Shown one piece after another: positions 38,878-50,800 of a stretch of 64,000 nt of DNA; position 1 is the first letter of the stretch, and every line of letters starts with the position of its first letter. This DNA is from Hanleya hanleyi (lineage: Eukaryota; Mollusca; Polyplacophora; Lepidopleurida; Hanleyidae). The stretch spans positions 1 through 64,000 of the forward strand of contig JAVTVY010017189.1 of NCBI GenBank assembly GCA_036873755.1, written 5' to 3'. Below the pieces are notes generated by a model. That model had not been told where the DNA came from. It made no database searches and saw only the letters and a program-made list of their open reading frames with translations. Made by a program: the position numbers and the translations under genes.

Positions 38878-41800
38878 AGTTGATTCGTCAGATTTTCGCT
38901 GTTCGTGTGTTTTTTTTGCCCAAAGATCACCATTTTCCTTGTGTACATAGATGGCACTGTATTGAATATAACATAGTCATACGGGGCTTTTGATCTTCGA
39001 ACGCACTTAATTATTAATATATAGCGCGGGCTATTTGTAAAACTTTTCACAACTGTCATTATTGTTTTGCTTGTTTGTTTGGTTGTGTGAATTAATCTTT
39101 TCTGGGGCTCCCTGGGTGGGAGTTTTGTTGTGCGACTCCCTAAGTGGGAGTCTATAAGTGCAAAACCCCACAGTTGCCTGACTTTTGGGATATTTGATGG
39201 TAGATGAATACGTATATTTTCAATAAATTATGAAAATTAATAAATACAAAGGGAAAATATATAAGGGAAAAGCGGTTTGCTTGGCAAGATGATCAAGGTC
39301 TCGCCTTTGGCTAAAAAGGAAACCTTGACGATTCGGAGATGTGTTTCAAAAGGCCTGTATAATTCAGGTCACGTGACTTGGTTGCTGAGGCAGCAAACAA
39401 CGCCCCTCACCGTGTATAATACTATATGAGAAATGACTGCATTAATATACAATATGAATATAAAACGTCTTTCTGTGTCTGACAGATTTTCAAATCCCAC
39501 ATTTAAATCTTCAGGTTTGCGAAAAAAAACGAAATTTTTAACCGATGATCGTCCTCCGATGAGAAATTTTTCTCTCTTGTCAGCTTGGTTAATCCAGTAT
39601 GAGATGAAATTATATAATATTCAGGTGGTTTCTGGCTTGAGCTTCCCTTTGGAATCAATCATAGTTCATTTATCAAAATGTAAAATTTACAATAAAAAAG
39701 TATTGTACATATGCGAATCCAACCGTTATATGCGATTCAATCACCATTGTGATATGCCGCGAATATTCTTATAATCAATAAAATTAACTTGATGGTGATT
39801 TTGTGAACTTATTCACATCTCAATAGTTTAAAAACTGTACCAAAACATGAATGGATACCCTTTCCTAATATATGTTTTACCGTAACAATATATACATATT
39901 TAATTACACCATTTTTCACCTTAATTAACCTAGAAATTCTCGGCTGGAGGGCTAAGCTGTTCTGAGTTATCGCCATGTGCCCATTCACACCTCTATAAAG
40001 TCTGTGCCATAATCATTCTGATAATGCAATCAACGACGAACTCAAATCCACTTATGACCTATACCCGGTATTTACAAAAACAAGATTTGCGACTATCATC
40101 CTGTATTGTTTATACCAAGTTGCATGGAATATATGAGGAAATTATCGGACATATGAAGGGAATGACTGAACATTAACACATTGTCGGCTCACACGATTAT
40201 TAAATAAACATGTAATTTTGTCATTTACGCTTCGCCAAAGTAAATCTGACAGCGGACGTCACAGGAAACATGGTACAGGTATGTGTATAGATATTTCCAG
40301 CATACGCCCTACTTCAGCTTGTAGGAGACTATAGATCGTGAATCATATATATTATTCGGTTATCTTACGCATTTATACAGTATAGTATAGTAATATAGGC
40401 TTTTCCATCGACAATTCCACAATCAACATTACATGTAGTTCCCAGTTCGCGGATAGAGGGGCGTACGACGGCAACACGGCCAGGCCCTATGTGTCCGATA
40501 TCACTCCGCCTCACGATTCTCTCGCACCTTGAAAAAAACGATTCTCTCGCGATTGAAGATTCGCGATCAAGAACGGATCGCGCATGGGTAAACGATTCAA
40601 AAACGATATAGCGAGAGAATGGTTTTTTTCAGAAAAGGTTCAATCGTTTTTTCTCATTTTTTTTTCTCGATATCCTCGCGACTGATTCGCGAATGATCGT
40701 TTTTCAATCGAGAAAATTGAAGAAAAAACGATTAATGGAAACGATCCCTTACCAGGCTAAGTGGAAATGTTTCGTCTCATGGTGTCGACAGCGAGGCTCC
40801 GATCCCGACACTGCCTCTCTTCCTATAGTGGCGGAATTTCTTCTTCACCTGCACCGAGATAAGAAATACAAAAGCAGCACTATTGAAGGGTACCGATCAG
40901 CCTTGGCCCGGGTTCTACGGTTATCTGCTGGCATCGACATTAGCCTGGATCCCAATATCTCTGCTCTTCTACATGCCTGTGCACTACAGTCCCGTCGTTC
41001 TCGGAAATTATTACCAAAGTGGGACATTGGAGTGGTTCTCAGTGCATTCCTTCGCCCACCATTTGAACCATTAGAGTCAGCCTCGATGAAAGCTGTTTCC
41101 TACAAGACTGCCTTCCTAGCGGCCTTCGCCCTGGCGTCTAGAGTCTCCGAGCTTCATGCCTTGGAAAGAAAATCGATGACTTGGACGGCAGACTGGTCAC
41201 GCATATCCTTCCGCCCTGTTCCTGAGTTCATCGCCAAGAATGAGACTGTACGACAAGGACCTTGTGCTCAACGTCTGTATTCCATCCCTGCATTATCAGA
41301 TTTTGTTCAAGGACTTGATAACGACATCTTACTGTGTCCAGTATGAGCAATACGTCACTACCTCAGCCGTACCGATCCTATCAGAGGTTCTCGTCGACTA
41401 CTACTACTCTCTCTTCTCCCAAGGGCTACTCAAGACATTACCAAGAATACAGTGGCCTCTTGGTTGAGCAAGACCATTAAATGGACATACGAACTATCCC
41501 TCGATGCCCCCCCCCCCTCTGCTAACCTCTGCATCTTCTCATGAAATACGAGCCATCGCATCATCATGGCCTTTATGGAAGAACGTATCGCTGGATGACA
41601 TTGTCCAAACCTGTGCTTGGAGTGCCAATTCCACGTTTACAGATTTCTATCTGAGAGACTCGTCAGTACAAACAGACAACCTGACCATGTTAGGGCCGCT
41701 CGCTGCTGCCCAACATGTAGTCGCCTAGTCTTCAAAGAAAAAAGGGGGGGGGGGGCAGTACCGATCTCAAGCCGACCAACCAGTCTGCAAGATGGTTAAG

Positions 41801-44800
41801 AGTTACGGCATATCGGTAATCGCCAATACCAGCAAGTCAGCTATCAAGACCCCGACACTAGTAAATACAGTGAGTATAAATGTATTTATTTTTTCTAGGT
41901 AAATCTAGTGTCGGACATTCAAGAAAAGTTCATAGAAAGAAATTGGCGATTGGAGCAACCGTTGGTACCCTAGTATTCGGGTTCAGAAGCCCCGGTCCTT
42001 ATACCCTTCTTACCGTCTCACTAGTAATTGCCCCTTAGCCCCTACAGTGCTCTTAGGCCCAGGGTCCACTAACGGGTTCAATTAACGTACCACAACCATG
42101 GTCAGTTGGTTCCACTAGTATTCGGGTTCAGAAGCCTCGGCCCCTATACCCTTCTTACCGTCTCACTGTCTCACTAGAAATTGCCCCTTAGCCCCTACAG
42201 CTTGCTCTTAGGCCCATGGTCCACTAACGGGTTCAATTTACGGTTCCATGTATCTCTGATCATCTCAGCGGTTACAGCACACTTCAACAAGCCGAGTCCC
42301 ACCTCCTACTGTTGGTAGTGGGCAAACTATAGCAGGTGCAGATTTTAGACATAAATATTAAACATTTATAAACAATGTTAGTATTTATTATAAAATCAAA
42401 CCTGCTATAGTCTTGACTGCCCGACCCAGCCTCCCCGCACTCTTCTCGGCCTTGCACGCACCACGCTATAGGCTTATAGAAGAAAAGTGATTTGGGTGAG
42501 TGTGTTTTTGGCGCAGGCGCAGTGTAACCTATTGGCTGAGGCTCCAGAGGGTGAGAATTTTTTAATCTACAGCAGAATCTCAAAGGAGGATTAGGGCAAA
42601 CTATAGCAGGTTTGATTTTATAATAAATACTAACATTGTTTATAAATGTTTAATATTCAGGTGGGGTTTTTTTTGGTTTTTTTGTTTTCCGTCCTCCGTA
42701 GTGGTAAAATGCTACAGCATGTCCGCTAATCTGGAAATAAAAAATGTCTGGCCTTAAATTCAAGTATATTATCTTCTTGTATGGCCGTAGTATTTTCTAA
42801 GCCTAGTGTCTTAGTGTTTTTGAATAACACAGCCTTGAAGTAGTGGATTTCACTGTATATTCAATCGCAATCTGTCCATCAATACACACCTCTGTATTCA
42901 TGTAATGCTATGTCTGACTGCATGTTCATCAGTTGACACAATGCTGGTAGACCTACTCACTAACACCATTGCAATATTCTGTTTATGTTTGTAGGTTGAT
43001 GTGCTGGTCAATGTAGCAGACAAGAGTTTGAATTTGAATCGTGGTGGCATCAGTAAGATCTTTCACAAAGCTGGTGGAGACACACTACAACAGGTAAGCT
43101 ATCAGTTAACATACTACAACAGGTATGTTATCAGTTAACATGCTACAACAGGTATGTTAACAGTTATCATGCTACAACAGGTATGCTATCAGTTAACATG
43201 CTACAACAGGTATGTTATCAGTTAACATGCTACAACAGGTAAGCTATCAGTTAACAAGCTACAACAGGTATGTTATCAGTTAACATGCTACACCATATAT
43301 GTTATCAGTTAACATGCTACAACAGGTAAGCTATCAGTTAACAAGCTACAACAGGTATGTTATCAGTTAACATGCTACAACAGGTATGTTATCAGTTAAC
43401 ATGCTACAACAGGTAAGCTATCAGTTAACAAGCTACAACAGGTATGTTATCAGTTAACATGCTACAACAGGTATGTTATCAGTTAACATGCTACAACAGG
43501 TATGTTGTCAGTTAACATGCTACAACAGGTATGTTGTCAGTTAACATGCTGCAACAGGTATGTTATCAGTTAACATGCTACAACAGGTATGTTATCAGTT
43601 AACATGCTACAACAGGTATGTTATCAGTTAACATGCTACAACAGGAATGCAGTCAGTTAACACATTATAGCACATGTGTAATCGGTTAAAATGCTACAGC
43701 AATGTGATGTCTAGCACTGTAATATCACTTGTCTTTATTGCCCCATGTAAGCGTCCTGTCTGTGTCTTGTGTGCTGTCCTCAGTGTTTTATAGGGTGGAT
43801 GGAGGGTGTCTGGTTCCATGCTGCTTCAAAGATTTTTTGTTTGAAGTAGCAGAAACACAACTTGGCTGGGTGGTACTAATTGGTTCATCGCGATACAGCT
43901 GAAATATTGTTGAAAGCGACGTTAAATTGTATTCACTCACTCACTCACCCAACTGGGATGTAATCAGTTAATCTGCTTGAACAGAAATGTAATCAGTTAA
44001 CAGGTGCATAATCAGTTAACACCCAACAATAGGTATGTAATCAGTTAACATGATACATGTGTGTGATCAATTAACATGCTACATCAGATGCTGTCAGTTA
44101 ACACAGTACAACAGGTATGTTATCAGTTAACCCCCTACAACAGGTATAGTATCAGTTAACATGCTACAAAAGGTATATAATTGGTTAACAGAATAGAACA
44201 GATATGTTATCAGTTAACCCCCTACAACAGGTGTATAATCAGTTAACATGCTACAGCAGGTATGTTATTAGTTATTCAGGTTTTCCTCGGGGTGTATGGA
44301 AAGTTACGACCCTCCCTGAAACTGATACATCCTGAACGTCAGCCTCAGGGTGTATGAGTTTCAGGGAGGGTCGTAACTTTCCATACACCCCGGGAAAAAC
44401 CTGAATAATGAATTTATTATCCCTCAAGCCTTTTTATCTTATAGCAAAAATATTGAAAAAGATTTATCATTTAGAACCAACGGTACAATGGACAAATTCA
44501 GCGGGCCATTTCGATTACGAAACTGCCCGCATTTTGACCTTGACAACGACCTTTATTTTTGGAACAAATGACGAGTTATATGTCGGACACTTCAGTGAAA
44601 ATGATACACTATGACGTTATTCCATTAAATTTTGACGAGTGGGAAAAAGTTATTTCATACATATTGAGATATGGTCAGCTGAACCTTCAAAGCGAGAGTA
44701 GCGGTTCCAATCGCACGTGAGTTGTTTTTTATATACCCCGAGTAGCAAGACATCACTCGGGTTGTATGGGTTTATACGACCAGATATTGAATACGAATTT

Positions 44801-47800
44801 GCTTGTGGGGTAATAAAATTATTTACATGCCACATCAGGTGTGTGATCAATTAACATGGCAACACAGGTATCTAATCTGTTGAATAGAAATAGACTGCAT
44901 GAAAAACACTTGTAAAATTATAAAAGTAAAAGAATTTTCTGCAGTATTCGTCTCACTTTGTCTTTTTAGGCTCTCCTGAGTAAAGCGACGGCACCAGTTG
45001 CCTCGGGAACTGTTCTAACGACCCCTGGTGGTGGGAGCTTGAAGTGTCAGCAGGTGTGCCATGTGGTGTTAGCAGACTACAAAGATAACTCCTCAATACA
45101 GGTAGGACTGTGTAAGAGTCTAGGTCAGGGAGAACACGGTGTGACATAGAGAAGAGATGATGGCAAGAATGGAGATACAATGTACTTCTTTTTGTCCATG
45201 TTATCTGAGGGTGCATGTTATCTGAGGGTGCATGTTATCTGAGGGTGCATGTTATCTGAGGGTGGACAATGATACTGATCAAGAGAACATGTGTCAGGTG
45301 GGAAAACTGTATTGGTTTTACTGATCTGTTGTGCACAGCCCTATCAATTCAACATAGCATTCAACAATTCGTGACTTGCACAAAATTCAGGTTAATCCAT
45401 AAACAAAGAGCTACACTGATACCACTGACAAGTGCATTCACAAAGCGGTTCATTCATGGACTCTTCTCCCAATCTCTTTAACTCTTTTGTTACCAATAAA
45501 GGAAAAAAGACGACAAATTAACTTTGGAACTCTGGAACTACAAATTTTTACATTTTCACCATGTCAAAATGTTGCTGCAGAAATGGTAATTCCCTCAGTA
45601 CAAACTCCGAACAGCGCATGTCCGCTGAACGACTATCGTCTGGCTACAAGCACTGCCCGCAATTGAAAATATTGTTAACACGCTCTCAGCGTTGAGATCA
45701 CTCCGCAATATATACCTTCCTTCTTTCCGCTAATAGCCTTTGTTTCATCAACCAGATATATCCCAAAAGTATTTAATAAATAGCTTACACCGAAAAAGAA
45801 GTTAGATTCTTGATTTTCTCGCCATTCTCAACAATCTATTTGCGTAGGGAGCTGCATATGTGCGTGATTAGTTCCATCGTAACAAACCCACACATTCCCT
45901 GGTCTTCGGATCTGTGCTAGAGCATTCGACTGTGGACGGTGCTTGTAGCCAGATGATAGTCATTCAGCTGACATGCCACTGATGCGCTGTTCGGAGTTTG
46001 CCCTCAGTATTGCCATTCAAATCTCTCTATAATGTGCCCAAGAGACCATTTAATCATTCCATGAAGATATAATCCATAAGATCCACTTCGTAAACTTTAT
46101 TTCCCAATTTGTTCAACACATGCATCAGTAAAAATTGGCCAATTTTCTTTCCCACTGTAAAGGCTAAGCAAATTTGGAATGGTTGAATTGACTAATTGCG
46201 AAATTTTTATTCAGCGACAGGACTACACAGACAAGCTGCTACCAGCCATTACCACTCAGTAACTGGTTGGTGGAGTACTGATTGGTACAGATAGGAATGT
46301 CGCCTTGAGTACCGTTCAGTTTTCAACTGATCAGTACCAACCGGATACTGGTTGGTCACCCATTGGATCCTATGAATTTTCTACTCTTTGGCTACCAAGC
46401 AGTTATCGCTATGTTATCAGCCCAATTTTCCACAATTGGTTACATAATGGTAACAGTGCAGTAACACATCATTAACTTGATTGGTTACTGCTGAGTTACT
46501 GAGGGCTGTTCCATTTAAAAAGGTATGGGAGGGGAGGAAGGCACTAAATTTTTTATTCTATGGGTCATGGGAGGAAATTCCTTTCAATCCATGTTACAAC
46601 ATTGGGAAGGCCAATAAAATTGCTATGGGTGGTGGGGTATAATTCAAAGCTGCCTTCCGCCCCTCCCATACCTTTTTAAATGGAACAGCCCTGATTGGCA
46701 ACCAACCCATTTCTGCTTAGCTATATCTGTTAGTACCTTTTGGTCACTACGTGGTACTGGTATGAAAGTTCCTTTTGCGGTACTGTTCAGTTGTCAAGTT
46801 GGTCACCAATCAGTAACTGAAGAGTACAAAACAGTCATCAGTTAGGAGGGATAATATGTCAGATAGTTCATATGCCACACGACTTCGAAATCTGTTATTT
46901 ATTGCAGGAATTAAGGAGTTCAGTAGCGGAGATTTTACGTCAATCATCAAAATATTTGTCAGTGTCTCTACCCTCCCTGGGATGTGGCAATCTAAAATAC
47001 CCTGCTGATAATGCTGCTACTGCAATCCTGTCCGAGGTACAACAGTTTACTACCAGCCAGGCTACATTATTGACGGTAAGGATTATGATGAGCCATATCT
47101 ATGTGTATTCCTTCCATGTACATGTATGAAATCCATTATATATTTCCACAGATTAGTTTCACACTGACTTCTTATGTAATCCTGACGATGGCATACCCTA
47201 TTTCTTTTAATTTTTCTGACAGCAGTTTTTAGAAGCAGACTTAAAAGCAGGAAAAAACATATTTATGTCAACTGAGACCAATTACTGTGGCATGGATATG
47301 TCATTTATCCCAAGAGCTGCAAAGCGAAATTTGTAGAATGTTTGCAGAATCTCTTTCCACAGATGCCTGAAGTTAATTTTTGCCGTCTGAATAATTAGAA
47401 GAAATAGGATAATCAAAGCTGAAATATAGAATATTAATGACTTTCCTTTTCGGAGTTACTTTCGTCCTAGTTTTTGTACATTTATGCCTTGGCATGTTTA
47501 GCCAGTGTGAATATAGATACTGAAATTCACACAGTTGCAGGGTTGAAAGGTAATTTTCACAACAGACCAGCAAAAATGATAAGTATCTGTCACACGAGAC
47601 AGGTAGTAAAAATATCCTGGAATTCAAATTGATATAATCACCCCAGAATTTGTAATGTTCCACTTTGGTGGTGAAAACATCACCAAATTGAATGTATGTA
47701 CATGTATTCTGGAACTATTGTTGCTTTGCTTTCAATTTGTGCAGAAATATTCAGATTTTCTTTTCATACTTACATGTAGTCTTTATTGCAATAAATTATA

Positions 47801-50800
47801 TAAGTATCTGTTTGATGAACATTATCACAAATTTGTTCAGGGCCAGGCATCTGTGATTGTCTGAGGAGACAGGTGGACATTTCCATGTTAGGATAACATA
47901 TCAATGTGCATAATGTAGCTAGTAAAACTCTCTAGTTAGAGCTGAAAATATCCTTCCACCATTTATCCGAATCACATCCTTGTAAAGAAAGAGTAACTTG
48001 GGTGTTGATGTTCCTGGTGTCATTTGTTTCTCGTGATATATTTATGCCCCCTCCCCCCCCCTCTCTACCTAGGGGGGGGGAGGCGGTAGGGGGGGGGGGC
48101 ATATAGCGATCGCTCTGTCCATCCGTCCATCTGTCTGTCCATCCATCCGTCCGTCCGTCCGAATTTCTTGTCTGCGCAATATCTCGGTTAATATTTGATG
48201 GACAGGATTGAAACTTACATGAAATGTGGCCAGCGTCTCATAGTTGTGCAGCGTAGAGGTTTTCCCGAGTTTCGATTATATTTTTAAGAGTTATGGCCCT
48301 TGGCTCCCTGAATTGGGATCTTGGTTAATATTGTATGGACAATTATGCAGAAATTTGCATGATATGTGGTCAGTGCCCTGTAGTTGTGCAGCGTGAAGTT
48401 TCTCCGTGTTTCGCCCATATTTTCAAGAGTTATGGCCCTTTGTTCTTGAAATCTTTGTGAATTGGGACTGTCCGGGCTGGATCTCGGTTAATATTGTACG
48501 GACAATTATGAAATTTGCATGCTGTGTGGTCGGTGCCCTGTAGTTGTGCACCGTGAATTTGTTCCACGTTTCGCATATATTTGCAAGAGTTATGGCCCTT
48601 CATTCTTGAAATCTTTGTGAATTGGGACTTGTCCGGGCTGGAGTTTATTTCTCAAATCTTCACCTGTTATCACTTCAATGCCATATTCCTCCATTTGGAG
48701 ATCTCCTGCAAACAAAATTATCTCCCCTGATCGCTGCGTCGATTGTCCGCCAGGTGGCGTGCTCTCCGCGCATGTCCTTCCTCTTTTTCCTTTGCAGTCT
48801 TGGTTACAAGACCTGTTTTGGTAGAGCTCCTGTAAACAGTAACTTTTGGATTGTTTTAGACGCACTCTAGGGTTATTTTTTTCTCCCGTGAGTTCATTAT
48901 GAACCAACGTAGTCGCCCAGCTATAGATTTATAAAGGAACGAATCATGTCGTCAGTTTTAACCAGTTAAAGACTTGCATTTTCTTTGTTTTTAAGTGCAG
49001 AGCACAGGTGTGTTTACAGTCAGGTGACATGCCGTGAATGTGCAGACTGGGACGACGTGACCTGGCATAGCTACCCTATGGCGACGCATTCAATTCTGGA
49101 GAGCGGCCACTGACCTGGCAGATGTCCAGCTGAGAAGCAAGCTACTCAGGCCCTCTTCAACGATGTAAACGAAGTTTTCCTACCAGCAACTTATCGTTGA
49201 ACGATACTGTTGCCAGTGGAATCTTCACAACAGTCCCATGAAACAGAACAGATCACAGCTCCACGGTCCAGTTCAAGTTCGTCAGCAATGACGGAAAGAA
49301 GATAGGTCTTTGAGAGGACACGTCTACTAGCCGAGAACCGGCGAAGAGCAGTACCCTGGAGCTACATTTCAAGACGGTGAACAAGTTACAGACCCAAGAC
49401 ACGGCCTAATTCAAGTTCACCGGAAAAGATGATGTCACGGACTCTATACCGGAGCCGTTACAACCACGGATCTGGGCAGACCTCGGATAACAGTTCCCGT
49501 TCACCCAAGCCTCCGCAACTCAAGAAAGACAAGTCTTCTAGCCGGGACCTGGTATAGAACCGGGACCCGGCAAAGAGCCGTACCCTGGGGCTACAAGCTG
49601 GAACGGTGGACAAGTCTACAGTCCGGAGCACAGACCGGGACTACCAAGGGAAGTCTAGAGACGGATTCGATCACCGGAACGGGACCTCGACACCACAGAG
49701 CGCCGGGACTCCGACTGCAGAGCTCCTCGGACCCGACCATCGGAGAGAGAGGTTCCTTCCAGAGACAGGACTACAGTCCGGAGCCGTACCCCAGAACAGA
49801 GAACGACACGGACCTATGAAGAACGGACTTATCCAGTACGCCGAGAGTCCACGTCTCACCGGGAGTCCATACCTAGAGGCCACGGACTTTAGATCAGCAT
49901 ACGGGACCATGGCTGAGAAATCACGGCCCAATGCAGAACTCCGAGACCCCGTCAAGCCAAGAGCCTACAGGGACTACCGGGATACCGAGAGAATTCAAGA
50001 TTTTACAGATCGGCGATACTCCGATACCGATGCGATACTCCGATACCGATGCACAGACCCGGCAACTGGTGAACTTTCTGGGCCATGACATGGACAGATC
50101 CAGAGTTCGAAGCCGTACCCTGGCGCAACCAGATCACGGACAGTCTTACAGTCGATGATACCTTCAGAGGCAAAGTGCAGACCAGTCAAGCCCAAGCCTA
50201 CTGCACCGTCAAAAGTGCTGATACGGTCTCTACTGGACAGCCCCGTCACATCCACGGATCAAGGAGAGCCCTCGGATAACAGCTCCCGTTCATCCAAGTC
50301 TCCACGACCCAAGGAAGAACAGTCTTCTGACAGGGATCCGATCAAGAATCGCCGTACCCCGGAGACACAGACGGACACGGCGGAGAAGGCAGTCCGGGAA
50401 TCGAGACCACGGACTCCATCACCATAGCGGTACCCCGGCACAAGCACAGCTCGCCGGGACCATAGCTCGGAGAAGTCACGGCCCTATACGGAACGCCGAG
50501 AGTCGGACAAGCCACGGTCCTACATGTAGCACCGGGATTCCAAGAAGTCACGGCCCTATACAGAGCACATCACGGCCCTATCCAGAGAGCCGTACCTCGG
50601 AGCGAGAGACTACACGACTCTATCCAGACCACTTATCCAGCACATCGAGAGTCTACATCTGAGAAGTCACGGACTCAAGCAGAACGGACTTATACAGATC
50701 ACCGGGACTCCACATCCAAGAGGACATGGACTTATGAGGAACGGACTCAGCCAGAACACCGTGAGCCGGCCTCTACTTCAGCTTGGACCCGTACAACAGA

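Larger units (their letters stand above)
36655..40745. mobile_element. ~4.1-kb AT-rich insert splitting DIRS #1
   Basis: Foreign DNA between SSNRPST (about 36640) and YQAKWKCFVSWC (about 40750) of the DIRS recombinase. Its ends are imperfect inverted repeats (left CACCGTTTCGAATTATCG, right inverted GATCGTTTCCATTAATCG) packed with CGATT/AATCG words. A third such cluster lies in the middle (about 38165-38270). No transposase frame is seen. Inside are a 450-bp palindrome and a SINE-like tail with a CT microsatellite. It may be one non-autonomous element or several nested ones. I could not define a target-site duplication. Confidence 0.6.
32141..42654 (+). mobile_element. DIRS-type tyrosine-recombinase retrotransposon #1 (interrupted)
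   Basis: Complete DIRS layout: left terminal repeat, gag-like ORF with zinc knuckle and RS domain, RT-RNase H, tyrosine recombinase, internal complementary region (ICR), right terminal repeat. The terminal repeats are inverted copies (left 32163-32295 vs right about 42483-42610). The ICR at 42319-42410 is complementary first to the left end, then to the right end, the hallmark of DIRS circle-template replication. No target-site duplication is seen, as expected. Without the ~4.1-kb foreign insert the element is about 6.4 kb. It is in the same orientation as the host gene, in intron 8. All ORFs carry lesions, so it is dead. Confidence 0.92.
45102..46907 (+). other. Intron 10
   Basis: Contains an 18-bp tandem repeat, a 440-bp inverted-repeat element and a 189-bp MITE set inside TGGTTACTG/CAGTAAC-rich sequence. 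That sequence itself looks like a decayed fold-back repeat at about 46230-46840. Confidence 0.6.

Noticed and set aside
43094..43644. CRISPR-like array (29-bp repeats)
   Set aside because: The units are contiguous without unique spacers and the setting is a eukaryotic intron, so it is a minisatellite.
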